Origin: Benincasa hispida
Taxonomy: Eukaryota; Streptophyta; Magnoliopsida; Cucurbitales; Cucurbitaceae
Assembly: GCF_009727055.1 (NCBI RefSeq)
Contig: NC_052359.1
Coordinates: 58,101,904-58,165,903, forward strand
Length of the DNA stretch: 64,000 nucleotides
Direction: 5' to 3'
A model generated the notes under the pieces. The model was given only the letters and a program-made list of their open reading frames with translations. It was not told where the DNA came from and searched no databases. Made by a program: the position numbers and the translations under genes. This document shows positions 10,444-20,403 of this stretch, piece by piece. The first letter of the stretch is position 1. Each line of letters starts with the position of its first letter.

Positions 10444-11402
10444 TCATTCTTTGTTTTGGTGTATTAAGACGCTTAACTCCTTCTTTTTGCAATGATGGCC
10501 TGGTGTGTATTTCTCGACACATCGATAACATATGAACTTATCTCTCTGATTTTGCATCTCGCTATCGAACAATCTCTTGAAGGCACCAGCGGTGAATGTC
10601 TTCCCATTCACGTCCCTCAGAGTCATAGAGTTGAAAGGAACAGTCGCGCTTCGGCTCGGGTTAAGTGAAATGGTTCGGGTTGTCGGGTTTCTGAAGTTGG
10701 CCTAACTCGGGGTGGAGTTGGAGCCTGATGAAGATGTGGACCCGATTGCTTTCGATGGGCTTGGGCCTCCCCCTCCTCACTTTTTCCTACGGGTCTCCTC
10801 CATGTCTTCTATTAACTAAGCCATTCTCATTTTCTTCTTAATACCCTCGAGTTTGAACATCCGCATTTCAATCTGTATATCTTCTTTGGGCTCACTAACA
10901 AACTTGCTCTCTAGAGTTTTTTCCGACAGGTCTTTCAGAGGCCCCGATAATTGCTCGAATCGCTGTCGGTAAGCCCTCACTGTGCCTTCTTGCTTCAGAG
11001 TAAAGAACTGAACTTGACGGTGTTCCTCTTTTGTTAGTAGGAAATGTAATAACAGCTACTCCTTAAACTTGGCCCAGGTATCCATTGCCATTTGAGTGCC
11101 TCCTCTTCCAAGCATAGGATCGCCGCTTCATTCTTGTCCATCTCCTTCAGCCGATTAATAACAAAATATCTCTTAACCCGATGAAACCATCCTAGTGGAT
11201 CCTTACCTACTTCACCTTTGAAGATTGGGATCTCCAGCTTCCTCAACATCATATCGAACAAAGGTACGTCCCTCTTTTCTTTCTCCATCTGGTTCCCTTT
11301 TCTCACACTCTCCTCAGTCAGTGGTTGCTTCCCCTTTTCCGTCACAGTCTGTTCAGATGAGCCCGAGTCATTATCGCCTGAAGTCCCCCATTTTTTTACC
11401 AA
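10444..11402 (-). pseudogene. gypsy gag with zinc knuckle
   Basis: Minus-strand pieces 11402-11034 and 10626-10444 and the DNA between them translate as one gag with several stops. The first has the gag core (IPIFKGEVGKDPLGWFHRVKRYF); the middle reads FTLKQEGTVRAYRQRFEQLSG; the last holds CYRCVEKYTPGHHC, the CX2C...GHxC zinc motif of many plant gypsy gags. Gag forms the particle that packages element RNA. Frameshifts near 11040 and stops near 10820 and 10780 disable it. Confidence 0.8.
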
Positions 11403-11603
11403 GCTTCCAGCGCGTGTAATATCTTCTACTCCAACGTTTCCCCTAACGCTTTCAGTCTTGTTGCCATGGATTGCTTTGTTATTTGCTGCATTTCAACAAA
11501 CCGTTGATCCATCCTAGTCTCCATTCCCACCTGCAATAGGATTAGTATTCCTCAATAGCAGACATTCTAGCTTCCATTTTCTTCACCATTTCCCAAGGAA
11601 CGA

Positions 11604-11620
11604 TGACTCTAATGCCAAAA
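11604..11620 (-). other. gypsy primer-binding site, initiator-Met tRNA type
   Basis: Just inside the 5' LTR the minus strand reads TGGCATTAGAGTCA, three changes from TGGTATCAGAGCCA, the usual complement of the initiator methionine tRNA 3' end. Position supports a primer-binding site that has since drifted. Confidence 0.65.
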
Positions 11621-11933
11621 TGATAGAAATCGGGTTATGTATTTACTCTTTTGGCCAAATTGCCAAGGAAGTCGAGACTTCCCCCTATACATCAGCTCAC
11701 TAAGCATTCACAAAATAAAACCAAGATATCCTTGGCTCACCCCCTCCCTTCTTTAAATACTCTAATTGGTAACTAACCGGATTTTCTTTGGGCCCACAAG
11801 ATCACACAGACTCTAACTAATTTTATTCCCTCTTCCTCACCCATTTACATTTGATTCCTTTCCTATATTTTCATTTGGTTCACCTTTCTTATTTCGTTTC
11901 CTCTCATACCTTTTAATGATTGGGGGCCTATAA
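11621..11933 (-). repeat. gypsy 5' LTR
   Basis: It matches the LTR at 4677-5007. The plus-strand end reads CCTATAA where the partner has CCTATCA. The following AAAAG (11934-11938) repeats the AAAAG before 4677, which fixes the insertion boundary. Confidence 0.9.
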
Positions 11934-12625
11934 AAAAGATAGTCCACTAATACTAAAAAGTTAAGTAGCAACGTAATACTTATCTGTAATAGATGGTCAC
12001 TACAATGACTCATGTAGAGCTTAACTCACTAACCACCTAGATTCCTCTAAGATGTGAGACTCCCTTTCAAATGTACTTAGGCTCCCTTAGGTTCCCTTTC
12101 AAATGCGAACACCCTTCACTGATGAATCTTCGGATACACTAACATGGAGATCTGCTTCTCCAATGCTAAGTTTTAGGCTTCCCCTAAGATTGAGAATCCC
12201 TTCTCTAGCAGAAATGGCTTAAGCTCCTCATAAGACCATGATTTACTTCAAAGTGTTGCACTACAACGGATGAAGAACTTGCACGACAGAATAGTAAGCA
12301 ACAAGCAAGAACACACAATTGCACAACAATGATAGTTGAACAAAACATGTCTTGCTTGATTAACAAAAGCAGTAACCCTAAATGTTCAGCATAAATCTCC
12401 TTAAATAATTGAACCCAAGAAAGGAAACAAATTCCCATTTGGAAAAGATAAGTCGCGCCTCAGGAAAAGATCAAAAAGATATTACAGCCAAGAATTTTTA
12501 GATAAGGAAAATATTTTGCAGAAAAATAAACTGTTGTCTAAAACAGATGTTAAGACTTTATTTGAGACAAATGCAAAAACCACTGGCTTAGAAAATTATG
12601 AAGCCAACTAATCAAATGTTCAACA
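11934..12625 (-). repeat. proximal piece of Sirevirus-like 3' LTR
   Basis: On the minus strand a purine tract with GGGGGAG is followed at once by TGTTGAACATTTG, a normal LTR start, running down to 11934, where the gypsy element is inserted. With 4539-4676 this gives an LTR near 830 bp. No partner LTR is in the window, so length and identity are inferred. Confidence 0.5.
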
Positions 12626-12938
12626 AACTCCCCCGTTGACTTATAATTTTTTTTAAAAAAAAACAAGGAAGAATAAGAAACAAACAATCATTTAACAACA
12701 AGGATAACGGTGTTTGAAATAAGATATTGACAAGAAAAAAGACATAACCAGAAAAAAAAAAGAAAAAAAGAAAAAAAGAAAAAAAGAAAAACAACAAGGT
12801 CTTTAAGAACAAACCATCATAACTAAACCAAAAAAGCCAACCAGCAAAGCACCGATTCCATAGAACAAAAAAACAACTGCACAAAACCAACCCAAAAACA
12901 ACTTCAACACGCAACACCAAACTCTCCCCCTTTCTGAT
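12626..12938 (-). other. spacer with repeated polypurine tracts
   Basis: The minus strand carries GGGGGAG at about 12628-12635 and again at about 12922-12930, with a long A/G-biased stretch (about 12740-12790, AAAG/GAAAAAAA units on the plus strand) between. Several AGGGGGAG tracts between an envelope-like ORF and the 3' LTR are a known trait of Sireviruses. No coding capacity is supported here. Confidence 0.55.
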
Positions 12939-13181
12939 TTAAAAGAAAGAAAAAAAAATCAATTGATTCCCTTGAGAAGTGGAAGCACCACCAGGCCTAG
13001 AAATAGCAGAGCGCATCATCTTCAACACATTATCAATCTCAGCTTTTCTTTCCTGAAGCTTCTGTATCAAGGATTCAATATCACAAGAGTCACTAGACAG
13101 TAGTTGGAGAATATGACTACCAAAGAAAGACTCAATTAAAGCTTTTCCAGGCCTCACAACATGTTGAGTCAGGGAGGTAGT
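12939..13181 (-). pseudogene. envelope-like ORF, C-terminal fragment
   Basis: The minus-strand frame ends with a helical, charged stretch including SLIQKLQERKAEIDNVLKM, likely a coiled coil, and RPGGASTSQ. It resembles the C-terminus of the envelope-like proteins of plant Sirevirus and Athila elements, whose role is unknown. Its upstream end is cut by the copia insertion at 13182, and the matching N-terminal part lies at 16974-17398 in the same strand and frame. Broken; annotated as a relic only. Confidence 0.5.
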
Positions 13182-14639
13182 TGTTGGGGTTGATGCCCTA
13201 AACTCTCTTAGGGTCCTGTAATTTGTAAACACCTGTATGAACAAACACTTGTGATGTAATAATATGAGATATTTTCTTCACTGTTGTCTATGAAATATGA
13301 GATATTTTATTTGCATTTACCACAAACCAATAAACTAAGATCCCTGGTTGTCATTATAACTTAAGCATGTATGTGGAGACATACAAGTGGATCATGCTTT
13401 AAGTGATAACCTAAATGGTTTGTAGTATATGAACATAGGAGGGAAACCTTATCTTAGTGACACTACGGATACGACTCTCTTTGTAGATAGTTACAAGTGT
13501 TGTGACATGCTACAAATGGTTTGATCTTGATCATTCATGTAGAGACATGCGAGCGAGGGTGTTCTATACAAAGGAGTTTGTATAAGACCAGACCACAAAG
13601 TGTTTAGTCTCGTTATATAACGTCGTTCATGATAGAGACTTCATTTCACTAAGATGACCACAGGTAACATGACCTTAATTCTGAGTGAGTTGGGAACTCC
13701 TGCCTATGAGGGCGGTCATTTGATTTGCATGGGTGCAAGTGGCCAAATTGTCAACTCAAACCTATCACTTTGGGGATTCGTCTGATTGGGAAGCTGGGAA
13801 CTCAACTACATAAGATGGAATTCACTCCTTCCCCGAAGCATAGGTAAGTAGATAGATTGCTCCCTTAAGGGTTGATTCTGAGACTTGAACGATGTAGCGC
13901 CACACATCTTCTCATAGCCCAAGAGTTGTCCACTCATAGTAGGACTATGATGTATTGTTCATTAGAGGGATCAATGGTACTTAATGAGTTAGATGTAACT
14001 ACAGAGGCAAAATGATAAATTGGCCCAACTGTACTTATGAGCATCTGTGAAAGGTTATCATACTGTTGACTGATTATATCCGATGGACACAAAAATATAT
14101 CTGTAGTGAGAAGAGTGCAACTGTCGATCTTTAGTGGAGTACCTGACAGTTAACGGATGGTGGATCTCGTTACTAAAGAGTTTAGTCAGCTATTCACATA
14201 CCATTGGAGCTTTAAGCTATAGGTCCATAAGGTCCCCGTGGTAGCTCAAAGGATTCAAGTTGAGAATCAGTTTTTGGATCAGTTTGAAGTGTTTAAATTT
14301 ACAAGAGGGAGTTTGATTATATATGATATGATTAAATTGGTTCAATTATATGTGATATAGTTGACATGATGTATGAGATACATTTATTGGAGGAATTTGA
14401 TATACATATGATTTATATCAAGTAAAGGAGAAAAGAACTATGGTTTAAATGTTACATATGATGTAATATTAAAACTATAGGTTATAAATATAATACGATA
14501 AGTTAGTTATTGTATTTATTTATAATTAAAACAATTATGAGATAATTTTTTGTAGTTTCTCTTTAACCGTGTGTGAAAGTGGGTGGTTGTATTAAGTTTT
14601 CGTAACTGAAGGATAAAATGAAAAATGTTTTCATTTTGT

Positions 14640-14945
14640 AAAGGATCGTTTCATTAAGTACACTGCTAATCGTTTAGCTCACGAGAGACTACACGACAGC
14701 CTTCAAGTGTTTGTCTAAGCAATCGTGCACACACGCCATTCTCTAAACGATCGTGAAGCTTTGTACTAAACAATTGCGTGGCAAGCAAGATTCACTAAAC
14801 GGTCAGGTAAACAATTAAACTTGTTTTTCTAAACAATCGTGTACCTGCTGAGATTTACTAAACGATCAAGCACACAAAGTCTATACGATAGATAGTTTAC
14901 TCTCCCACCTGTTTGGTCGTATAGTGCGATTGTAGTTTCCTCCAA
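14640..14945 (+). repeat. CGATCG-type motif cluster in copia LTR
   Basis: Short, degenerate units such as CTAAACGATCGTG, AACAATCGTGTAC and TATACGATAG recur every 25-40 bases. The same cluster is repeated at 16295-16570 in the partial LTR, with substitutions. See the finding on this motif. Confidence 0.6.
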
Positions 14946-15469
14946 CCCTCTACCAAATTTATAACAGAGCCCACACCTCATGGATTCTCACTTCGAGAAT
15001 AGGTTATTGAGTGGTGGTGTCCGAGAGGTTAATTGTTCATGGAGAAGTTTGTTCATGATTGACCAGACGATTGGGTAGACGATCGTAGAGACAGCGAGAG
15101 GTTATTGGTCCAAGTCTTCACAAGAGTGATAAAAAGTTGGAAGAAAGTTATTCAAAGGTATGTCTCTCGTTCCCTTTGTATTTATTATGTTTAAGTGTTA
15201 AATGTTTTTTGTAGACGTGGATTAATGGAGTTTCTGGGATGATTGCCTCTGGTTGTTGAATTCTTTTACATATTCAAAGTTAATTGTAAGAGCCCCTATG
15301 TTTTTGGACATATTAACTTGCTATCGAGTTTGTAATTTAAAGTGTTTGAGTCAGTTTGAGTTGCTCGTGAAAAAGCTTCATGGCATGGAGATGTGCATTG
15401 CTTCGAGGAAGAAGAAGACTAAGCGTTGGTTAAATCGTGTAAACGATGGGGGTAAGCGATCGTAGAGTG

Positions 15470-15830
15470 TGTGATACTCGGCTGCAAGGTGAACGCGCGT
15501 GCACTAAACAATCATGTACCTCAACAAGCTTTATCACTTAGTCACTGACTACAAGATCGCGTGGTAAGGGTTACTTAGCGCTTGTTCTTCGATTGTCTAG
15601 ACGATCATGCCTCACAGCATAGTCGTCGTCTAAACGATTTTTTAGACTTGCGTATTTAAATTTAGTGTGCTAAATGACTGAGTGGCCTTATGCTTCATCG
15701 CATTGTAAATGGTACTCGATTGTAGCTAAGAGATCATGGTTACTCGTCCAATTTACTAAACGATCAGGGAAGGCTTCGCCTGGGCAGTTCAAGACCCGAT
15801 TTGCTTATGAACCGGTTTACTCGATGGTTT
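15470..15830 (+). repeat. CGATCG-type motif cluster in copia leader
   Basis: Units like AAACGATCGTAG, CTAGACGATCATGC and TACTAAACGATCAGG recur through the leader of the small copia derivative. The matching leader at 32215-32720 has the denser, better preserved set. Confidence 0.55.
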
Positions 15831-16973
15831 TTTGTAATAGATAAAATTTATTTCCATTTTTTTAGGCTAATCATCCCGATCCATTAATTTTGTAAATGTA
15901 CATGAGATGTATGTTTTATTATATGTCATATAGTATGCCATATAGTAGAAATCCCACCTTAGGTTATGCATTGGTAATGCATCATCTCTATATTGTAAGA
16001 GTTATGATATAGTAGTTTGCATGATTTAAATTATTTCAAGAGCATGCTCATGCATCATATAATATAAGAGTTATATTTATGCATGCATTAAGCATATTCA
16101 TACATCATCTTTATATTATAAGTGTTATAGTATAAGGGTGTATGAAAGCATGTATGCTTACTTCATTACAACTTAGTTCTGAAATGCATAACTAAATGCT
16201 TAGTTAACTGTGCGTGAAAGTGGGAGATTGTATTTAGTTCTCGTAACTGAAGGATAAAATAAAAAAAAAAAAATTCATTTTGTAAAGGATCGCTTCTTTA
16301 AGTACACTGCTAATCGTTTAGCTCACGAGAGACTACACGATAGACTTCAAGTGTTTGTCTAAACGATCGTGTATACGCGCCATTCACTAGACAATCATGT
16401 AGATTTTTACTAAATGATTACATTGCAAGCGAGATTCACTAAACGATCGTGTAAACGATCGAACTTGTTTTTCTAAACGACCGTGTACCTGTTGAGATTT
16501 ACTAAACGATCAAGCACACAAAGTCTATACGATAGACAGTTCACTCTCCCACTTGCTTGGTCGTATAGTGCGATCGTAGTTTCCTCCAACCCTCTACCAA
16601 ATTCATAATATAGCCTAAACCACCTGGATTCTCAACCCGAGAATACCAAGATTACTGAGTGGTGGTGTCCGAGAGGTTACTTGTTCGTGGTGAAGTTTGT
16701 TTGTGATTGACCAGATGATTGGTAGACGATCATAGAGACAACGAGAGGTTGCTGGTCCAAGTCTTCACAAGAGCGAGAGAAAGTGAGAAGAAAAGTTCTT
16801 CAAAGGTATGTCTCTTATTCCTTTTGTATTTATTTATGAAAGCATGCTGTAGTTTATTCTGAAATGCATAACTAGTTTGTATGTTTGTGAATGCTTGTAA
16901 TTCTATCACAATGAATTTGGATCGATCGTTCTTCCGCTCATAGGTTCTCTTTGATAAGAGTTCCTTCAGTAGT

Positions 16974-17398
16974 ATCAATGTCAGGAACATAGTGTCTCTG
17001 CAGAAGCTTGGGTCGAATAACAAATAGACTTGGAGGAGAGCTAGGGTTCTATAGGAGCAATCAGATCAGATTTTTTAAAAAGAAGAATTCCACAAATTGA
17101 CCTCGAGTAGCAGATGGGCAAACAAAGGGCTTTAGAGCAAATGCATCGCTTAATGTGATTCAATACAAATCCAACAAAGTTGAATGGAGACCTAATATCT
17201 ATCTGATAGATCAAAGTAGCGAGAGAGACTAAGAGACCAGACTTGTGGGAAGGACACCAATTAGAGATGCCTATCTTGTGCAAGAGTGCATATTTAACAC
17301 TAAGTACTACTGTAGGAAGTTAACCATCTCTAGGCCAAGAAGACCGAGTACCCTTTATTAATTCAAATACAAGATCCCTTAAAGAAGGACGTTGTTCA
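16974..17398 (-). pseudogene. envelope-like ORF, N-terminal fragment
   Basis: The minus-strand translation includes VVLSVKYALLHKIGISNWCPS, then GLLVSLATLIYQID and LPICYSRSICGILLF, a pattern I recognise from plant retrotransposon envelope-like (putative plant transposon) proteins. Stops occur near 17330 and 17041. On its right it is cut by the LTR starting at 17399; on its left by the insertion ending at 16968. The two fragments are collinear with 12939-13181. Function of such proteins in plants is not established. Confidence 0.6.
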
Positions 17399-18811
17399 TG
17401 TTGAGATTGGTTTCTTAAATCTCTCTTGTATTCTTATATTTTGTAAACTCTGTATAAGCAAATTGTTATTATTAAAATAATAGTTGTTTTATGAGCATAC
17501 ACTCAATCCAATAGAAAAAGATCTTAGGTTATTTTATGTAATTTAAACATGTATATAGAGACATAAAAGTGGATCATGCTTAAATGATAACCTAAATGAT
17601 CTGTAGTAGTTGGATAAGACTAGGTACCTCATCCTGGTGACACTATAGATACGCCCTGCTTTGTAGTTGTTACAAGGTATTGTAAAATACTATAAATGAT
17701 CTGATCTTGATCATTCATGTGGAGACATGTGAGCGGGAGTACATATACAAAGAGTTTGTATAAGACCAGACCATGAAATTAATTGTCTCATTATATAACG
17801 CCGTTAATAGTAGAGACTTACATTTTACCAGGATGACCATAGGTGATATGACCTGAATCTTGAATGAGTTGTGAACTCCTGCTTACGAAGGCGGTCATTT
17901 GATTTGCATGGATGAGAGTGACTAATTCGTCCACTCAATATGTCTACCATTTTGGAGATTCGTCTGATTGGGGAGCTCGAAACACAACTATACAAAACAA
18001 AATTCACTCCTTCCCTGATGTTGGGGTAAATAGATAAATTGCTCCCTTAAAGGCTGATTCAGAGGCTTGAACAATGTGGCGCCATACCTTCTCTTGGCCC
18101 GATAGGGGTTTAGACATAGTTGGACTATGACTTATTGTTTATTAGAGGGATCAGTGGTACTTATGGAGTTAGATGTAACTATAGGGGCAAAACGGTAATT
18201 TCGGTCCAGCTGTACTTACGAGTAATTTGTGAAAGGTCATCGAACTGTAGTGCGAAGAGTGCACCTGTTGGTTTTTAGTGGAGCAACCGGCAGTTAATGG
18301 ATGTTGGATAATTTAATTAAAAGAGTTTAATTAATAAATCCAAGTACCATTGGAACTTCAATCTACAAAAAGTTTTTTTTTTCCCAAATTAAAAGGGGGG
18401 TTTCCCCCCCCTTTCCCCTGTTTTGGGCCCCTTTCCCAAAAACAAAGGGAAAAAAAAAATAAAATTTTTTTTGTGGGAAAAAAAAAATTAATTTTGGATT
18501 AATTTGAATTGTTTAAAATAATTGAGAAATTAATTATATATGATATAATTAATTTAAATTAATTATATGTGATATAATTAATATAATGTATTTGATACAT
18601 TATAATATAAAGTTTATTTTGAGAGGAATTAAATATTTGAATATGATTCAAATACTAATTATATGGTTGAGATTTATATAATTATTTTTTAATATGAATT
18701 TGATTTATATTAAATGTCATAAATAATTTTGAGAATTCAAACTATAGGTTATATTGTATTTGACACAATATAAAAACTATAGGTTATATGTTATATAGGT
18801 ATAACATATAC
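17399..18811 (+). repeat. copia 5' LTR, 3'-truncated and partly garbled
   Basis: It begins TGTTGAGATTGGTTTC, diverged from the family start, then follows the family order (GTGGATCATGCTT..., GACACTATAGATACGCCC..., GGATTCGTCTGATTGG..., GTGGCGCCATACC...). It breaks off at 18811, where a second LTR-like start (GTTGGATTATATGTCC) begins. The stretch 18371-18490 replaces conserved family sequence with homopolymer noise. It is probably the 5' LTR of the pol remnant at 20.4-22.9 kb. Confidence 0.7.
18371..18490. other. homopolymer-garbled block, likely sequence error
   Basis: Runs such as TTTTTTTTTT, GGGGGG, CCCCCCCC, GGGCCCC and AAAAAAAAAA follow each other. Every other LTR copy has ordinary sequence here (GTCCATAAGGTCCCC... 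then TTGAGAATCAGTTTTTGGA). Both sides resume clean family sequence. This looks like noise from base calling, gap filling or polishing. Confidence 0.7.
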
Positions 18812-20345
18812 GTTGGATTATATGTCCTAAAACTCCTAGTTTGTAAATAGTAAATGATGCGTTATTTTATGATGTGGAATTATGGATGAAATGCAATGAT
18901 GAAAATGCGTTGAGCACTCAAGTTTTCTCAGTGGAATCCAAGTGTAAACCCCACTGAGTTTCTTGGTAAGTCCAGGGTCGAACTCAGGGACTTGGAAAAA
19001 CAATATGCGGTGGTAATTTTTCAGAAGACTTTGTCGTAACCAAATAAATCAAGTAGTTGTTGAGAATGTTGTTTACGACAATAAAAATAAACAAATGCAG
19101 CGGAGTTTCGAAAAGAGTTGATAAAACAGAAGATGCGATGAGTATGTGGTGAACGGGTTGAGAAGGGTTTCGGCTAACACTTCCTAGGATGCATTCATGC
19201 TATGCCATCATGCAACACACATACAATAGTAAACCATCTCTCGATGCGAATGCTACGGCTTCTAATATTAGAACGCATGCGATATATGCGATAAGTCTAT
19301 AGGATCTACACATAAGACTCTATGCTTATTTATGCGATGACAAGATGAAACACACACAAATAGGGCGACCACATAATATCATACCTATCTCTAGGGTGCA
19401 TGCGATGCAAGTTGACAAACAGAGCTTATCTCCAAGTCCCTATCACTTGTTTATGAAGATCTAATAATGCTCTCTCGAGTCTAGATTCTAACCTACTCTC
19501 TCAAGTCTCAGGTTCTTTCTTTAGACTCTCTCTCGAGTAGCTCTAAATGGGTGTTGGACACAATATAAAACAAGATAATCGCATGCGATGAAGATTCTAG
19601 GTCATGTTAGCTTAGTTCTTCTTAACCCATTCGATAAGTTTAGCTACTCATGCGTGCTAAGAGAGTGAACAAATGTAGAATAAGAACTTCCATTGTATAA
19701 ATGTAAAGTTGAAATACAGAATCACAATGCAAGAAGAGAATAAAGAGCCTGGTAGCAATCTCTTGCTTCCCAGGCTTTTACACTGTCTTTTCTACTCTTG
19801 TACAAAAGATAGTCTCACTCTCGCGAGAGTCGACCCGCTCTCTGCTTTCTATTCCTCCAGGTTCTCTCTCGAGTTGTCCTGAGCGATCTTCTAGCGTCTC
19901 GGCTCTTCTCTTGCTCCGCCTGAAAGTAAAAAGGAAATTATGGACAAGGCTATTCTAACTATGGAGAAAATTATCTAAATATCTGAACTGCTAAACTCGT
20001 GTACTGGTGAACCCCTTTTCTGAAGGATGCCTTCAGTATTTAGAGAGCTTCGGGGTGAAGGGCGGCTTCTTTCTTATGATTGCACAGATGGGATGACTTT
20101 AATTCTTTGACTGATGCACCAAATATTTATCACTGAAAAGCTGAGTGTACTTATTATCGTTAGCGGCTTGTCAACTTAATTCGGATTCGACCGTCATCAG
20201 CTTTCTGTTCCATCATGATTAATTATATCTTTTACCCAGATGCACCCACCAAGTTGCGCCGGCTCTATGTGGAAATCCTTCTCAAGCAGATGTTTGCAAA
20301 CAATAATCACCGCAAAGCCTTGCAGTACTACTGGTGTCACACCCT
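18812..20345. mobile_element. insertion inside the copia element, unclassified
   Basis: After about 50 bases of a sister-subfamily LTR start (18812-18860), the sequence changes to DNA with AGGGTCGAACTCAGGGACTTG at about 18970 and many ATGCGAT/GCATGCGA words. The first string in antisense is typical of Athila-type gypsy LTRs, so this may be a minus-strand Athila-like LTR. It ends near 20345 with TGTCACACCCTATCCC and GGGCGTGAC, after which copia integrase sequence begins. No ORF is supported; boundaries are approximate. Confidence 0.4.
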
Positions 20346-20403
20346 ATCCCAGACTACTTTCTTAGCCTGAGAAAGGGCGTGACTTCAGTAGTGTATCCAC
20401 CAA

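Larger units (their letters stand above)
4677..11933 (-). mobile_element. Ty3/gypsy retrotransposon, dead, with nested solo LTR
   Basis: Both LTRs are present (4677-5007 and 11621-11933, each about 315-330 bp) and highly alike. A five-base target duplication AAAAG lies at 4672-4676 and 11934-11938. On the minus strand the order is 5' LTR, primer site, gag with a CX2C zinc motif, protease, reverse transcriptase, RNase H, integrase, chromodomain-like tail, purine tract, 3' LTR; this order and the tail fit a chromovirus-type gypsy element. A second retroelement LTR (7766-9729) interrupts pol. Stops and shifts run through every domain and the protease has lost its catalytic Asp, so it cannot move by itself. 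Confidence 0.92.
13182..16968 (+). mobile_element. small copia derivative: LTR, leader, partial LTR
   Basis: It starts TGTTGGGGTTGATGCCC and ends CTCTTTGATAAGAGTTCCTTCA, flanked by GTAGT at 13177-13181 and 16969-16973. About 13182-15175 is LTR; about 15175-16195 matches the leader after the primer site of the element at 29.96-35 kb (shared stretches around GGGCCCCT/GAGCCCCT, AACTTGCTATCGAGT and GAAGAAGAAGAC); about 16196-16968 repeats the LTR from its distal third. No gag or pol remains. Either it inserted as a non-autonomous derivative or it lost its middle afterwards. The LTR end and primer site expected near 15175 are missing. Confidence 0.75.

Noticed and set aside
4677..11933. Endogenous pararetrovirus
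   Set aside because: LTRs, an integrase and a target duplication are present and no movement-protein-like region is seen, so it is a gypsy retrotransposon.
12612..12920. 102-codon phenylalanine-rich minus-strand frame
   Set aside because: It is the translation of the A/G-rich (plus strand) purine spacer before the LTR; low complexity, no domain.
16969..16985. Apparent primer-binding site GTAGTATCAATGTCAGG
   Set aside because: It looks like a decayed TGGTATCAGAGTCAGG, but GTAGT repeats the flank at 13177-13181 and the following bases continue the envelope-like frame, so it is host sequence after the target duplication.
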